Below are positions 7,168 through 13,271 of a stretch of DNA of 13,424 nucleotides, in pieces (position 1 is the stretch's first letter; every line of letters starts with the position of its first letter). Under the pieces are notes generated by a model. The model was not told the DNA's origin. It saw only the letters and a program-made list of their open reading frames with translations, and ran no database searches. The translations under genes and the position numbers were made by a program. Source of the DNA: Mesorhizobium sp. (GTDB lineage: Bacteria > Pseudomonadota > Alphaproteobacteria > Rhizobiales > Rhizobiaceae); NCBI GenBank assembly GCA_019509685.1, contig JAEKLU010000243.1:1-13424 (forward strand), in the 5' to 3' direction.

Positions 7168-7725
7168 ATGAAAGTCAAAGACACAGACATACTGATCGTG
7201 CCAGGCTACACCAATTCCGGCCCCGAACACTGGCAGACCCGCTGGCAGTCGAAACTATCGACGGCACGTCGGGTCGAACAGGCCGAATGGACGAAGCCGG
7301 TGCGCGAGGATTGGACGGCAAGCGTGGCGAACGCTGTCAACGAGGCCGAACGTCCGGTGGTGCTTGTCGCCCATTCGCTCGGCGTCGCGGCGGCCGTGCA
7401 GGCCATCCCCCAGTTCAGGAAGCCGGTGGCCGGCGCCTTCTTCGTGGCGCCGCCCGACGTCGCCAACCCCGAGATAAGGCCGAGGCACCTGATGACCTTC
7501 GGCCCCTACTCACGCGAGCCGCTGCCTTTTCCCTCGATCGTCATCGCCAGCCGCAACGACCCGTTTTGCGCCTTCAATGTCGCCGAGGACATTGCCGGCG
7601 CCTGGGGGTCTCTGTTCATCGACGCCGGCGAAACCGGCCATCTCAACGAGGACGCAGGCTTCGGTCCATGGCCGGAGGGCTCGATGACCTTCGCCAAGTT
7701 CCTGACCGAGTTGAAGGCGCCCTGA
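7168..7725 (+). CDS. Alpha/beta hydrolase, RBBP9/YdeN family
   Basis: 185 residues, the usual size of this small serine hydrolase family (Pfam Ser_hydrolase). The start ILIVPGYTNSGPEHWQTRWQ is the family hallmark. The triad is visible as Ser70 in VLVAHSLGV, Asp131 in ASRNDPF and His158 in GETGHLNEDAGFG. No signal peptide, so cytoplasmic; the natural substrate of the family is mostly unknown. The ATG at 7168 is where family homology begins, but no strong ribosome site precedes it (GGAAAGG is about 20 bases upstream). Divergent from the VOC gene; downstream it runs into the palindromic repeat starting 9 bases after the stop. Confidence 0.9.
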   Translation: MKVKDTDILIVPGYTNSGPEHWQTRWQSKLSTARRVEQAEWTKPVREDWTASVANAVNEAERPVVLVAHSLGVAAAVQAIPQFRKPVAGAFFVAPPDVANPEIRPRHLMTFGPYSREPLPFPSIVIASRNDPFCAFNVAEDIAGAWGSLFIDAGETGHLNEDAGFGPWPEGSMTFAKFLTELKAP

Positions 7726-7733
7726 TACGGACC

Positions 7734-7877
7734 AAGGTGTGTGGAGATTCAGGTCAGGCTGAGTCGAAAATGACGATTTCCGAGAACCGGAGCGGAGCGT
7801 ACTTTAAGTACGTGAGCACCGGAAGCGCAGGAAACCGCCATTTGCAGGCCGGCCTCACCTGAAGATCAACACACCTT
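7734..7877. repeat. 144-bp imperfect palindromic intergenic repeat (RIME/Bru-RS-like)
   Basis: The ends are perfect inverted copies (AAGGTGTGT at 7734-7742 and ACACACCTT at 7869-7877). Further in, the arms keep pairing with mismatches: ATTCAGGTCAGGC faces GGCCTCACCTGAA, and AAAATGACGATTTCC faces GGAAACCGCCATTT. The centre is CGTACTT-T-AAGTACG (7798-7812), flanked by CCGG on both sides. It fills the gap between the convergent hydrolase and aldolase genes, and its right end overlaps the aldolase stop codon by two bases. It looks like a rhizobial palindromic mosaic element; the exact family needs a search. Confidence 0.8.
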
Positions 7878-8649
7878 AAGCGCCGATCGAATCGCGCATG
7901 CTCTTCAAAAGCGTCTTGGCGCCGAGCGAGATAAGCGCGTGGTCCGAGCCCATGGCGAGCAGCCGATAGCCCATCGCCACCATGCGCCCGGCAATCGCCG
8001 GCTCGACGATGTAGGTCGCCGCGTGCTTGCCGGCCTTGCGCGTGCGCTCGGCGATCGAAGCCACCGTCTCCATCATGCTTTCCAGCGTCGAATTTATCGT
8101 CATGCCGTTCGACCAGGCGATCGAGAAATCCGACGGCCCGACGAAGATGCCGTCGATGCCGGGGGTTTCGAGAATGCCGTCGAGCGCCTCCAAGGCCGCG
8201 CGCGTCTCGACCATCGCAAACGCCATGGTGCGCTGGTTGGTGTCGCGCAGCCATTCGGCATGGTCGCCTTTTCCGTGACGCGGAAAGGCATAGGTCGGCC
8301 CCCAGGAACGCTCGCCCATCGGCGGATATTTCATGGCTGCCGCGAACTGCCTGGCATCCGCCACGGAGTTGACCATCGGCGCGATCACCGCCTCGGCGCC
8401 GAAATCGAGGGCGCGGCTCGCCATATCGAAACGGCCGACCGGGATGCGCACCAAAGCCGGCTTATTGGCGGCAAGCACCGGCACCAGGCCGCGCAACACG
8501 CTGTCCTCGTGATGCCCGCCATGCTGCATGTCGAGTGTAACGGCGTCAAAACCCTGCTTGGCGATGATTTCCACTGTCAGCGCGTCCGGCACGCCGGACC
8601 AGGCGGTGAACAGCGTTTCATCGGCGGCCAGGCGGGATTTCAGCGACAT
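7876..8649 (-). CDS. HpcH/HpaI family class II aldolase
   Basis: 257 residues, the family's normal length. It belongs to the pyruvate-dependent, divalent metal class II aldolases (HpaI/RhmA/GarL relatives), which cleave 2-oxo-3-deoxy or 4-hydroxy-2-oxo acids to pyruvate (or a related 2-oxo acid) plus an aldehyde. Residues matching HpaI are His43 in DMQHG, Arg68 in LVRIP, Glu148 in MVETRAALE and Asp174 in FVGPSDFS; Glu148 and Asp174 would hold the metal. AAGGAAAG stands about 7 bases before the ATG. The exact substrate is not deducible. The upstream region is a composite palindromic repeat, so the promoter must lie in or just beyond it. The neighbouring zeta gene is cut off by its terminator, so this gene is probably transcribed alone. 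Confidence 0.92.
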   Translation of the reverse strand: MSLKSRLAADETLFTAWSGVPDALTVEIIAKQGFDAVTLDMQHGGHHEDSVLRGLVPVLAANKPALVRIPVGRFDMASRALDFGAEAVIAPMVNSVADARQFAAAMKYPPMGERSWGPTYAFPRHGKGDHAEWLRDTNQRTMAFAMVETRAALEALDGILETPGIDGIFVGPSDFSIAWSNGMTINSTLESMMETVASIAERTRKAGKHAATYIVEPAIAGRMVAMGYRLLAMGSDHALISLGAKTLLKSMRDSIGA

Positions 8650-8669
8650 TGGAACTTTCCTTGTTAAAA

Positions 8670-8775
8670 GCGCATCGGCCCGAAAATCGGGTTCGATTTT
8701 CGGAAAGCACGATGCGCCAACTCAAAGCGTTGGAGCGCATACTTTGTGCGTCCAAACGGACGCACGTCGCTCCAA
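8670..8775. repeat. Composite palindromic repeat of two adjacent nested hairpins
   Basis: Unit 1 (8670-8717): outer arms GCGCATCG/CGATGCGC and inner arms CCGAAAATCG/CGATTTTCGG around a GGTT loop. Unit 2 (8730-8775): outer arms TTGGAGCG/CGCTCCAA and inner arms GTGCGTCC/GGACGCAC around an AAAC loop. All four arm pairs are perfect. The arrangement resembles rhizobial intergenic mosaic elements. It occupies the upstream region of the aldolase gene. The apparent plus-strand ORFs crossing it are not credible genes. Confidence 0.78.
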
Positions 8776-8810
8776 TGCAGTTTCAGCGCGAAACAGCGGC
8801 AAAGGCAAAG

Positions 8811-8837
8811 AAAAACCGCCCGGCTAAGCCGGGCGGT
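8811..8837 (-). terminator. Intrinsic terminator of the zeta-subunit gene
   Basis: Perfect 10-bp stem ACCGCCCGGC (8815-8824) and GCCGGGCGGT (8828-8837) with a 3-base loop. Read on the minus strand it is followed by a run of five T, so it acts leftward, about 80 bases after the stop codon of the DUF1476 gene. There is no T run on the plus strand. Confidence 0.85.
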
Positions 8838-8898
8838 CGATTGGTCCAGTTATCCGTTCGCCTGTCGCAGGGTCCGCCGCAAAACGTATGACATTTCG

Positions 8899-8916
8899 CC
8901 GACCTGCTTCGGTCGG
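8899..8916 (-). repeat. Small hairpin directly after the zeta-subunit stop codon
   Basis: CCGACC (8899-8904) pairs with GGTCGG (8911-8916) around a 6-base loop, starting one base past the stop codon. No T run follows. It may protect the 3' end of the transcript or be incidental. Confidence 0.35.
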
Positions 8917-8917
8917 A

Positions 8918-9238
8918 TCAGGTGTTTTTGATCTGCTCGATCGCCTGCGCCATCAATTCGTCCATGGTGCGGCGGATCTGATGGTCCGACTGGCTGACGC
9001 CGGCGGCGTCGAAATCCTTGCGGATCTTGCGGAAGACATCGTGGTCCCCGGCTTCCTCGATATCGGAAATCACCACTTCCTTGGCATAGGCGTCGGCGTC
9101 GGCGCCGGATTTGCCGAGTTTTTCGGCGGCCCACAGACCGAGCGCCTTGTTGCGGCGCGCCGAGGCCTTGAAGCGGAGTTCCTCATCGAAGGCGAATTTG
9201 CGCTCAAAACCCTCTTCGCGGTCTTTCATGCTGCTCAT
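8918..9238 (-). CDS. F1-ATPase inhibitor zeta subunit (DUF1476)
   Basis: 106 residues, the typical length. The N-terminal motif MKDREEGFERKFAFDEELRF, then ARRNKALGLWAAEKLG and DVFRKIRKDFDAAGV, is diagnostic of DUF1476, identified in Paracoccus denitrificans as the zeta subunit that blocks ATP hydrolysis by the F1Fo-ATP synthase; the inhibitory part is the N-terminal segment. The start at 9236-9238 (MSSMKDREE) has a strong GGAGGG about 5 bases upstream; the frame stays open another 60 bases upstream but without homology. A second ATG lies three codons in. It is divergent from purC and has its own terminator. Control by nutrient state is plausible but nothing in the sequence shows it. Confidence 0.94.
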   Translation of the reverse strand: MSSMKDREEGFERKFAFDEELRFKASARRNKALGLWAAEKLGKSGADADAYAKEVVISDIEEAGDHDVFRKIRKDFDAAGVSQSDHQIRRTMDELMAQAIEQIKNT

Positions 9239-9426
9239 AACGTCCCTCCGGTCAAAATCCGATTCGCGTGGCGCTGAATATGTGTGGTGGGCAAGCACAA
9301 ATCAAAAGGCCGCGAGCCGGTCAATATGCTTCGTCATATGCTGCGCTGCGGCATTTCAGTCCGCAAAGCGGTTGATTCGCCGGATTTGCCGATTGAGCAA
9401 ATAAGGCGATTGCGATAACACCGGCA

Positions 9427-9454
9427 TTGAACACCACCGTCGCCATACTAATTT
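9427..9454 (+). promoter_or_regulatory. Candidate promoter for the purC operon
   Basis: TTGAAC (9427-9432) and TAATTT (9449-9454) with 16 bases between, about 60 bases before the purC ATG. The -35 is good, the -10 weak. The rest of the 276-base region 9239-9514 holds no gene that I can support; the promoter of the divergent zeta gene should also lie in it, but no clear match was seen. Confidence 0.35.
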
Positions 9455-9514
9455 AGGCAGACGGACAGGAACTGGTCACTTGCCGCCTGCCCGCAGATCC
9501 AGAGAAAAAATCAA

Positions 9515-10309
9515 ATGAAAAATCGCCGCCGCATTTATGAAGGCAAGGCCAAGATCCTCTATGAAGGGCCGGAACCGGGCACGCTGATCCAGTTCTTCAA
9601 GGATGACGCCACGGCTTTCAACAAGAAGAAGCACGAGGTCATCGACGGCAAGGGCGTGCTCAACAACCGCATTTCCGAATATATCTTCAACCACCTGAAC
9701 CGCATGGGCATCCCGACTCATTTCATCCGCCGGCTCAACATGCGTGAGCAGCTGATCAAGGAAGTCGAGATCATTCCGCTCGAGGTGGTGGTGCGCAACG
9801 TCGCCGCCGGCTCGCTGTCCAAGCGCCTCGGCATCGAGGAAGGCACGGTGCTGCCGCGCTCGATCATCGAGTTCTATTACAAGGCCGATGCGCTCGACGA
9901 CCCGATGGTGTCGGAAGAGCACGTCACCGCCTTTGGCTGGGCAAGCCCGCAGGAAATCGACGACATCATGGCCTTGGCCATCCGCGTCAACGACTTCCTG
10001 TCCGGCCTGTTCCTCGGCGTCGGCATCCAGCTCGTCGACTTCAAGATCGAATGCGGCCGCCTGTTCGAGGGTGACATGATGCGCATCGTCGTTGCCGATG
10101 AGATCTCGCCTGATTCCTGCCGGCTGTGGGACGTCGCCACCCAGGACAAGCTCGACAAGGACCGTTTCCGCCGCGACATGGGCGGCCTGGTGGAGGCCTA
10201 TCAGGAAGTTGCCCGCCGCCTCGGCATCATCAATGAGAACGAGCCGCCGCGCCCGACCGGCCCGGTGCTCGTCGCCTCGTCCGAGCCGCCGAAGGGCTTG
10301 AAGCACTAG
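9515..10309 (+). CDS. purC: SAICAR synthetase PurC
   Basis: Phosphoribosylaminoimidazole-succinocarboxamide synthase, 264 residues. It joins CAIR and aspartate using ATP. The N-terminus [15 protein letters not shown] is the nucleotide-binding start of the family; [14 protein letters not shown] (about residues 87-100) and LVDFKIECG (about 173-181) are the two SAICAR synthetase signatures; [12 protein letters not shown] (about 195-206) is a further conserved block. The C-terminal 25 residues ([20 protein letters not shown]) extend past the catalytic core in a proline-rich tail. The ribosome site is weak (AGAG about 11 bases before the ATG). First gene of the purC-purS-purQ set. Confidence 0.97.
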   Translation: MKNRRRIYEGKAKILYEGPEPGTLIQFFKDDATAFNKKKHEVIDGKGVLNNRISEYIFNHLNRMGIPTHFIRRLNMREQLIKEVEIIPLEVVVRNVAAGSLSKRLGIEEGTVLPRSIIEFYYKADALDDPMVSEEHVTAFGWASPQEIDDIMALAIRVNDFLSGLFLGVGIQLVDFKIECGRLFEGDMMRIVVADEISPDSCRLWDVATQDKLDKDRFRRDMGGLVEAYQEVARRLGIINENEPPRPTGPVLVASSEPPKGLKH

Positions 10310-10310
10310 A

Positions 10311-10354
10311 GCAATTCCAGGAAAAGTGTGTAACGGTTTTCCGTCCGGAATTGC
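10311..10354. repeat. Palindromic repeat between purC and purS
   Basis: Outer arms GCAATTCC (10311-10318) and GGAATTGC (10347-10354), inner arms GGAAAA (10320-10325) and TTTTCC (10337-10342). It begins one base after the purC stop. The unit closely resembles a repeat seen very often between genes in Mesorhizobium and Rhizobium (from memory). No T run follows, so it should not by itself stop transcription into purS. Confidence 0.7.
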
Positions 10355-10372
10355 GCAACAAGACAAATCAGC

Positions 10373-10394
10373 GGCCTGCCGGCAGCGGCAGGCC
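10373..10394. repeat. Perfect 9-bp GC-rich hairpin upstream of purS
   Basis: GGCCTGCCG (10373-10381), loop GCAG, CGGCAGGCC (10386-10394), ending 35 bases before the purS ATG. It has no T run. In the purC-purS leader it could act as a processing or attenuation structure that changes the ratio of the two products. That is inference from position only. Confidence 0.55.
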
Positions 10395-10429
10395 CGCCGA
10401 CCAAACGACCGATCATTTCAGGAGCATCG

Positions 10430-10669
10430 ATGAAAGCCCGCATCACCGTGACCCTCAAAAACGGCGTCCTCGACCCGCAGGGCAAGGCGATCGAACACGC
10501 GCTGTCCGGGCTGGGCTTCGACGGCGTCGGCCAGGTACGCCAGGGCAAGGTGTTCGACATCGAGCTCACCGGAACCGACAAGGCCAAGGCCGAGGCCGAC
10601 CTCAAGGCAATGTGCGACAAGCTTCTGGCAAACACGGTGATTGAGAACTATAGTATGGTCATAACCTGA
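10430..10669 (+). CDS. purS: FGAM synthase subunit PurS
   Basis: 79 residues, the normal size for PurS. The sequence MKARITVTLKNGVLDPQGKA, then ALSGLGFDGVGQVRQGKVFDI and a C-terminal NTVIENYSMVI, is diagnostic. PurS is the small bridging subunit that links the glutaminase PurQ with the synthetase PurL in the three-part formylglycinamidine synthase of most non-enteric bacteria. AGGAG stands 7 bases before the ATG. In most genomes purQ follows directly; here two other genes intervene. purL is not in the window. Confidence 0.96.
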   Translation: MKARITVTLKNGVLDPQGKAIEHALSGLGFDGVGQVRQGKVFDIELTGTDKAKAEADLKAMCDKLLANTVIENYSMVIT

Positions 10670-10688
10670 GGTTGTACCGGAGGCATTG

Positions 10689-10943
10689 GTGGCCGAGATT
10701 GATGGAAGCCTGATATTTGAGATCCTCAGGTCGATTCAATCTCGATTGGACAGGATGGATATGACGCTTGGAGAGGTGAGGTCCGAGCTTGGTTCTATCC
10801 GCGGCCACATGATTGCCACTGAGGGCGACATCCGAAACATTTATGGCGTGCTCGCCCGCCAAGACAATCGGCTTGAACATATTGAACGCCGCCTTGAGTT
10901 GCGAGAACTCGCCGAGGCTCAAAAACCGTTTGAGCCGAAATAG
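10689..10943 (+). CDS. Small coiled-coil hypothetical protein
   Basis: 84 residues with no recognised enzymatic domain. Nearly the whole chain is heptad-like (ILRSIQSRLDRMDMTLGEVR, then HMIATEGDIRNIYGVLARQD and NRLEHIERRLELRELAEAQ), so a coiled coil is likely; no signal peptide or membrane segment. The IERRLELRE ending resembles small uncharacterised rhizobial proteins. The start is GTG at 10689, five bases after CGGAGG; the TTG one codon earlier is too close to that site. The gene begins 19 bases after purS and ends 27 bases before kptA. By count its GC is about 53 percent, against about 62 percent in a sample of purQ, suggesting a different history. It might act as a structural partner for another protein; nothing in the sequence names one. 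Confidence 0.75.
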   Translation: MAEIDGSLIFEILRSIQSRLDRMDMTLGEVRSELGSIRGHMIATEGDIRNIYGVLARQDNRLEHIERRLELRELAEAQKPFEPK

Positions 10944-10970
10944 AATTGGCTCGGCGTGTGACCCAGACTC

Positions 10971-11522
10971 ATGCCGGACGACATCCAGATTTCGAAATTC
11001 ATGAGCCTTGTGCTGCGGCATGCTCCGGAGCAGGCAGGCCTCACGCTTGACGAGAATGGCTGGGCCGATCTCGGCGTGCTCTGCGCGGTGATCGAACAGA
11101 AATTCGGCGCTTCGACCACCGATGTTGCGCGCATCGTTGCGGAAAACCCGAAACAGCGGTTCGCCATCGAAGGCGACCGCATTCGCGCCGTGCAGGGCCA
11201 CAGCGTCGACATCGATCTCGGCCTGGCGCCAAGCAACCCGCCTGCCCTCCTCTATCACGGCACCAAGGAAGGGTTTCTCCCGGCCATTCTGCGCGAGGGG
11301 CTGCGCAGCCAGTCGCGCCAGCATGTGCATCTGTCGAAAGACATTGGGACGGCTCTCATCGTGGCACGGCGCGGCAAGGGAAAAGATGTTATCCTGCGCG
11401 TCGACTCGGCGGCCATGGCTGGGGATGGGCTGATATTCTTCCTCTCCGGCAATGGTGTCTGGTTGACCGACCACGTTCCACCCCGGTATCTGCAAGCAAC
11501 CAGCGAACGGGAACTGCCATGA
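10971..11522 (+). CDS. kptA: RNA 2'-phosphotransferase KptA (Tpt1 family)
   Basis: 183 residues, the size of bacterial KptA. It transfers an internal RNA 2'-phosphate to NAD+, giving ADP-ribose 1'',2''-cyclic phosphate and nicotinamide. The four catalytic positions of Tpt1 are present: Arg16 and His17 in LVLRHAP, Arg63 in KQRFAIEGD and Arg133 in VARRGKG. Further hallmarks are [21 protein letters not shown] and [10 protein letters not shown]. The role in bacteria without the matching tRNA splicing pathway is unknown; Tpt1 enzymes also cap nucleic acid 5' phosphates with ADP-ribose in vitro. No clear ribosome site precedes the ATG, so translation may depend on the coiled-coil gene 27 bases upstream. 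The stop overlaps the purQ start (ATGA), implying coupling. Confidence 0.94.
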   Translation: MPDDIQISKFMSLVLRHAPEQAGLTLDENGWADLGVLCAVIEQKFGASTTDVARIVAENPKQRFAIEGDRIRAVQGHSVDIDLGLAPSNPPALLYHGTKEGFLPAILREGLRSQSRQHVHLSKDIGTALIVARRGKGKDVILRVDSAAMAGDGLIFFLSGNGVWLTDHVPPRYLQATSERELP

Positions 11523-12187
11523 AATCAGCCGTCGTCCTCCTGCCCGGCCTCAACCGCGACCGCGACATGATCGCGGCGCTGACCAAGATTTCCGGCCAGG
11601 CGCCGGCGACCGTGTGGCAGACCGACACCGAAATTCCCGATGTCGACCTGATCGCAATTCCCGGCGGCTTCTCCTTCGGTGACTATCTGCGTTGCGGCGC
11701 GATCGCCGCGCGCATGCCGGTGATGCGGGCGGTCGCCGAAAAGGCCGCCAAGGGCGTCACCGTCATCGGTGTCTGCAACGGTTTCCAGATCCTGGTCGAG
11801 GCCGGCCTGCTGCCCGGCGCGCTGATGCGCAATTCGTCGCTGAAATTCGTATGCCGGCAGGTCAAGCTCGAGATCGCCAACGCCAACACCATGTTCACCC
11901 GCCGCTATCAGCCCGGGCAAATCATCCGCTCGCCGGTGGCGCACCACGACGGCAACTATTTCGCCGATGCCGAGACGCTCGCCCGCCTCGAAGGCGAAGG
12001 CCAGGTGGTGTTCCGCTATGCGGAAGGCACCAACCCCAACGGCTCGATCAACGACATCGCCGGCATCGTCAACGACAAGGGCAATGTTCTGGGCCTGATG
12101 CCGCATCCGGAGAACCTGATCGAGGCAGCACACGGCGGCAATGACGGCCGGGCGCTGTTCGAAAGCGCGCTCGGCATCGCTGCTTGA
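11519..12187 (+). CDS. purQ: FGAM synthase glutaminase subunit PurQ
   Basis: 222 residues, class I glutamine amidotransferase fold. It releases ammonia from glutamine for conversion of FGAR to FGAM by PurL. The nucleophile is Cys86 in [19 protein letters not shown]; His196 and Glu198 in LMPHPEN complete the triad; [14 protein letters not shown] (about residues 47-60) is a PurQ hallmark. The ATG overlaps the kptA stop by four bases, and the best site is GGGAACTGCC just before it, so re-initiation after kptA is likely. The separation from purS by two genes is unusual. Confidence 0.97.
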   Translation: MKSAVVLLPGLNRDRDMIAALTKISGQAPATVWQTDTEIPDVDLIAIPGGFSFGDYLRCGAIAARMPVMRAVAEKAAKGVTVIGVCNGFQILVEAGLLPGALMRNSSLKFVCRQVKLEIANANTMFTRRYQPGQIIRSPVAHHDGNYFADAETLARLEGEGQVVFRYAEGTNPNGSINDIAGIVNDKGNVLGLMPHPENLIEAAHGGNDGRALFESALGIAA

Positions 12188-12224
12188 TCTTTTAAGACTT
12201 CCAGAACGCAGGGGCGGACTGACC

Positions 12225-12635
12225 ATGAGACCGACGATTTCTCGCCTTGCTCTCCTGGCCGCCGCCGGGCTTGCCCTGGCTTCCTGCCAGTCCAGCCCGA
12301 AGACCGCGCCGGTATCTTCCGGTAAAAGCGCCTCGTTGCTGGCCATGGAGCAGGTCGCCATCTCGGCGCACAAATGCTGGATCGCCAGCAAGGATCCGGC
12401 CTTCAAATCCTATCAGATGGCCAATGAGCTGAACTCGTTCAGCGGCACGCCGCGCTTCCTCCTGGTGCCGGCCAAGCAATATGGCGGCAAGCCGCTGCTG
12501 GTCGTGCAGGCGCAGGGCAATTCCAGCCGCGTCGACGCCTTCGGACCGCTGATGAACGATCCGCTCGGCGCACGCATCGGTTCCGACATCGCCCGCTGGC
12601 AGGCAGGCAATCCGTCCTGCACGGCAGCCGCGTAA
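12225..12635 (+). CDS. Putative small lipoprotein
   Basis: 136 residues. The N-terminus MRPTISRLALLAAAGLALAS ends at a lipobox (LAS before Cys21), so a lipid-anchored periplasmic protein is predicted. The mature part has two more cysteines, Cys51 in AHKCWIAS and Cys132 in NPSCTAA, which could form a disulfide. No family recognised; this small conserved type seems to occur near pur genes in rhizobia, but that is memory, not a search. The start at 12225 follows GGGGCGG at moderate distance; the upstream in-frame stretch overlaps purQ and is not likely coding. It follows purQ by 37 bases without a terminator and may be in the same transcript. Confidence 0.8.
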   Translation: MRPTISRLALLAAAGLALASCQSSPKTAPVSSGKSASLLAMEQVAISAHKCWIASKDPAFKSYQMANELNSFSGTPRFLLVPAKQYGGKPLLVVQAQGNSSRVDAFGPLMNDPLGARIGSDIARWQAGNPSCTAAA

Positions 12636-12641
12636 GCCGCC

Positions 12642-13271
12642 ATGGCCCGGTTCCTGCAGATCGCGGGACTGGTTATCGGCCTCGCCGGGCTTGTCCTGCA
12701 GTTCGCAATCAGCATGCCGGCATCGATGGCGGCCGGCCGCGGCCTGCTCGGCTCGATCGTCTTCTATTTCAGCTTCTTCACCATCCTGACCAACATCGCG
12801 GCCGTGCTGGTACACGCTTCGCTGGTGTCACCGGTCGGCTACGCCTGGTTCCCGGCCTTCGCCGGCGCACGGATGCGCGCCGGCGTCGCGGTCTCGATAA
12901 CTCTGGTCTTCATCGTCTATGCGGCGGTGCTGGCAAGGCTGTGGCAGCCGCAAGGGCTGTTCCTGCTCTGTGACGTCCTGCTGCATTATGTAACGCCGGT
13001 GATCTTCGTGCTGTGGTGGCTGTTCGCGGGCGCCGACGGCGCCAGGCGCTGGCGCGACATCTCCTGGTGGATGATCTACCCGCTCGCCTACCTCGCCTAT
13101 GCGCTGATACGCGCGCCTTTTGCCGGCGAAGTGCCCTACCCGTTCCTCGATGTGGCGAAGAACGGCGCGGCCAGCGTCGCCTGGGCGTCGCTGGCCATCA
13201 CCGCGCTGTTTGTCGGATTGAGCGTGTTGGCCGTGCTTGTCGACCGCGGCATCGCACGGCTGCGCCGTTGA
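12642..13271 (+). CDS. Pr6Pr family integral membrane protein (AIG1/FAR-17a-like)
   Basis: 209 residues with about six hydrophobic segments, near residues 4-24, 36-60, 80-100, 107-129, 141-157 and 178-201. The core SIVFYFSFFTILTNIAAV (about 38-55) and LLHYVTPVIFVLWWLF (about 113-128) are the hallmark blocks of this family. Human relatives AIG1 and ADTRP hydrolyse fatty acid esters of hydroxy fatty acids using an intramembrane Thr and His; Thr47 in FFTILTN and His115 in LLHYVTP are the matching candidates. Enzyme activity in bacteria is unproven. It begins 6 bases after the lipoprotein stop, so co-expression is likely. The stop is immediately followed by the convergent DUF1127 stop with no gap. 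Confidence 0.85.
   Translation: MARFLQIAGLVIGLAGLVLQFAISMPASMAAGRGLLGSIVFYFSFFTILTNIAAVLVHASLVSPVGYAWFPAFAGARMRAGVAVSITLVFIVYAAVLARLWQPQGLFLLCDVLLHYVTPVIFVLWWLFAGADGARRWRDISWWMIYPLAYLAYALIRAPFAGEVPYPFLDVAKNGAASVAWASLAITALFVGLSVLAVLVDRGIARLRR

Noticed and set aside
8649..8931. Plus-strand open frames through 8649-8931
   Set aside because: They run through the composite palindromic repeat and the zeta terminator, with no ribosome site or family resemblance.
9239..9298. N-terminal extension of the zeta subunit to 9298
   Set aside because: The strong GGAGGG precedes the ATG at 9236-9238, and the family begins at MKDREEGF.
9476..10366. Minus-strand open frame of 296 codons opposite purC
   Set aside because: Antisense to an unmistakable purC; low-complexity composition and no homology seen.
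11525..12406. Minus-strand open frame of 293 codons opposite purQ and the lipoprotein gene
   Set aside because: It lies antisense to well-supported genes, has no recognisable family, and is explained by third-position GC bias that removes stop codons on the opposite strand.
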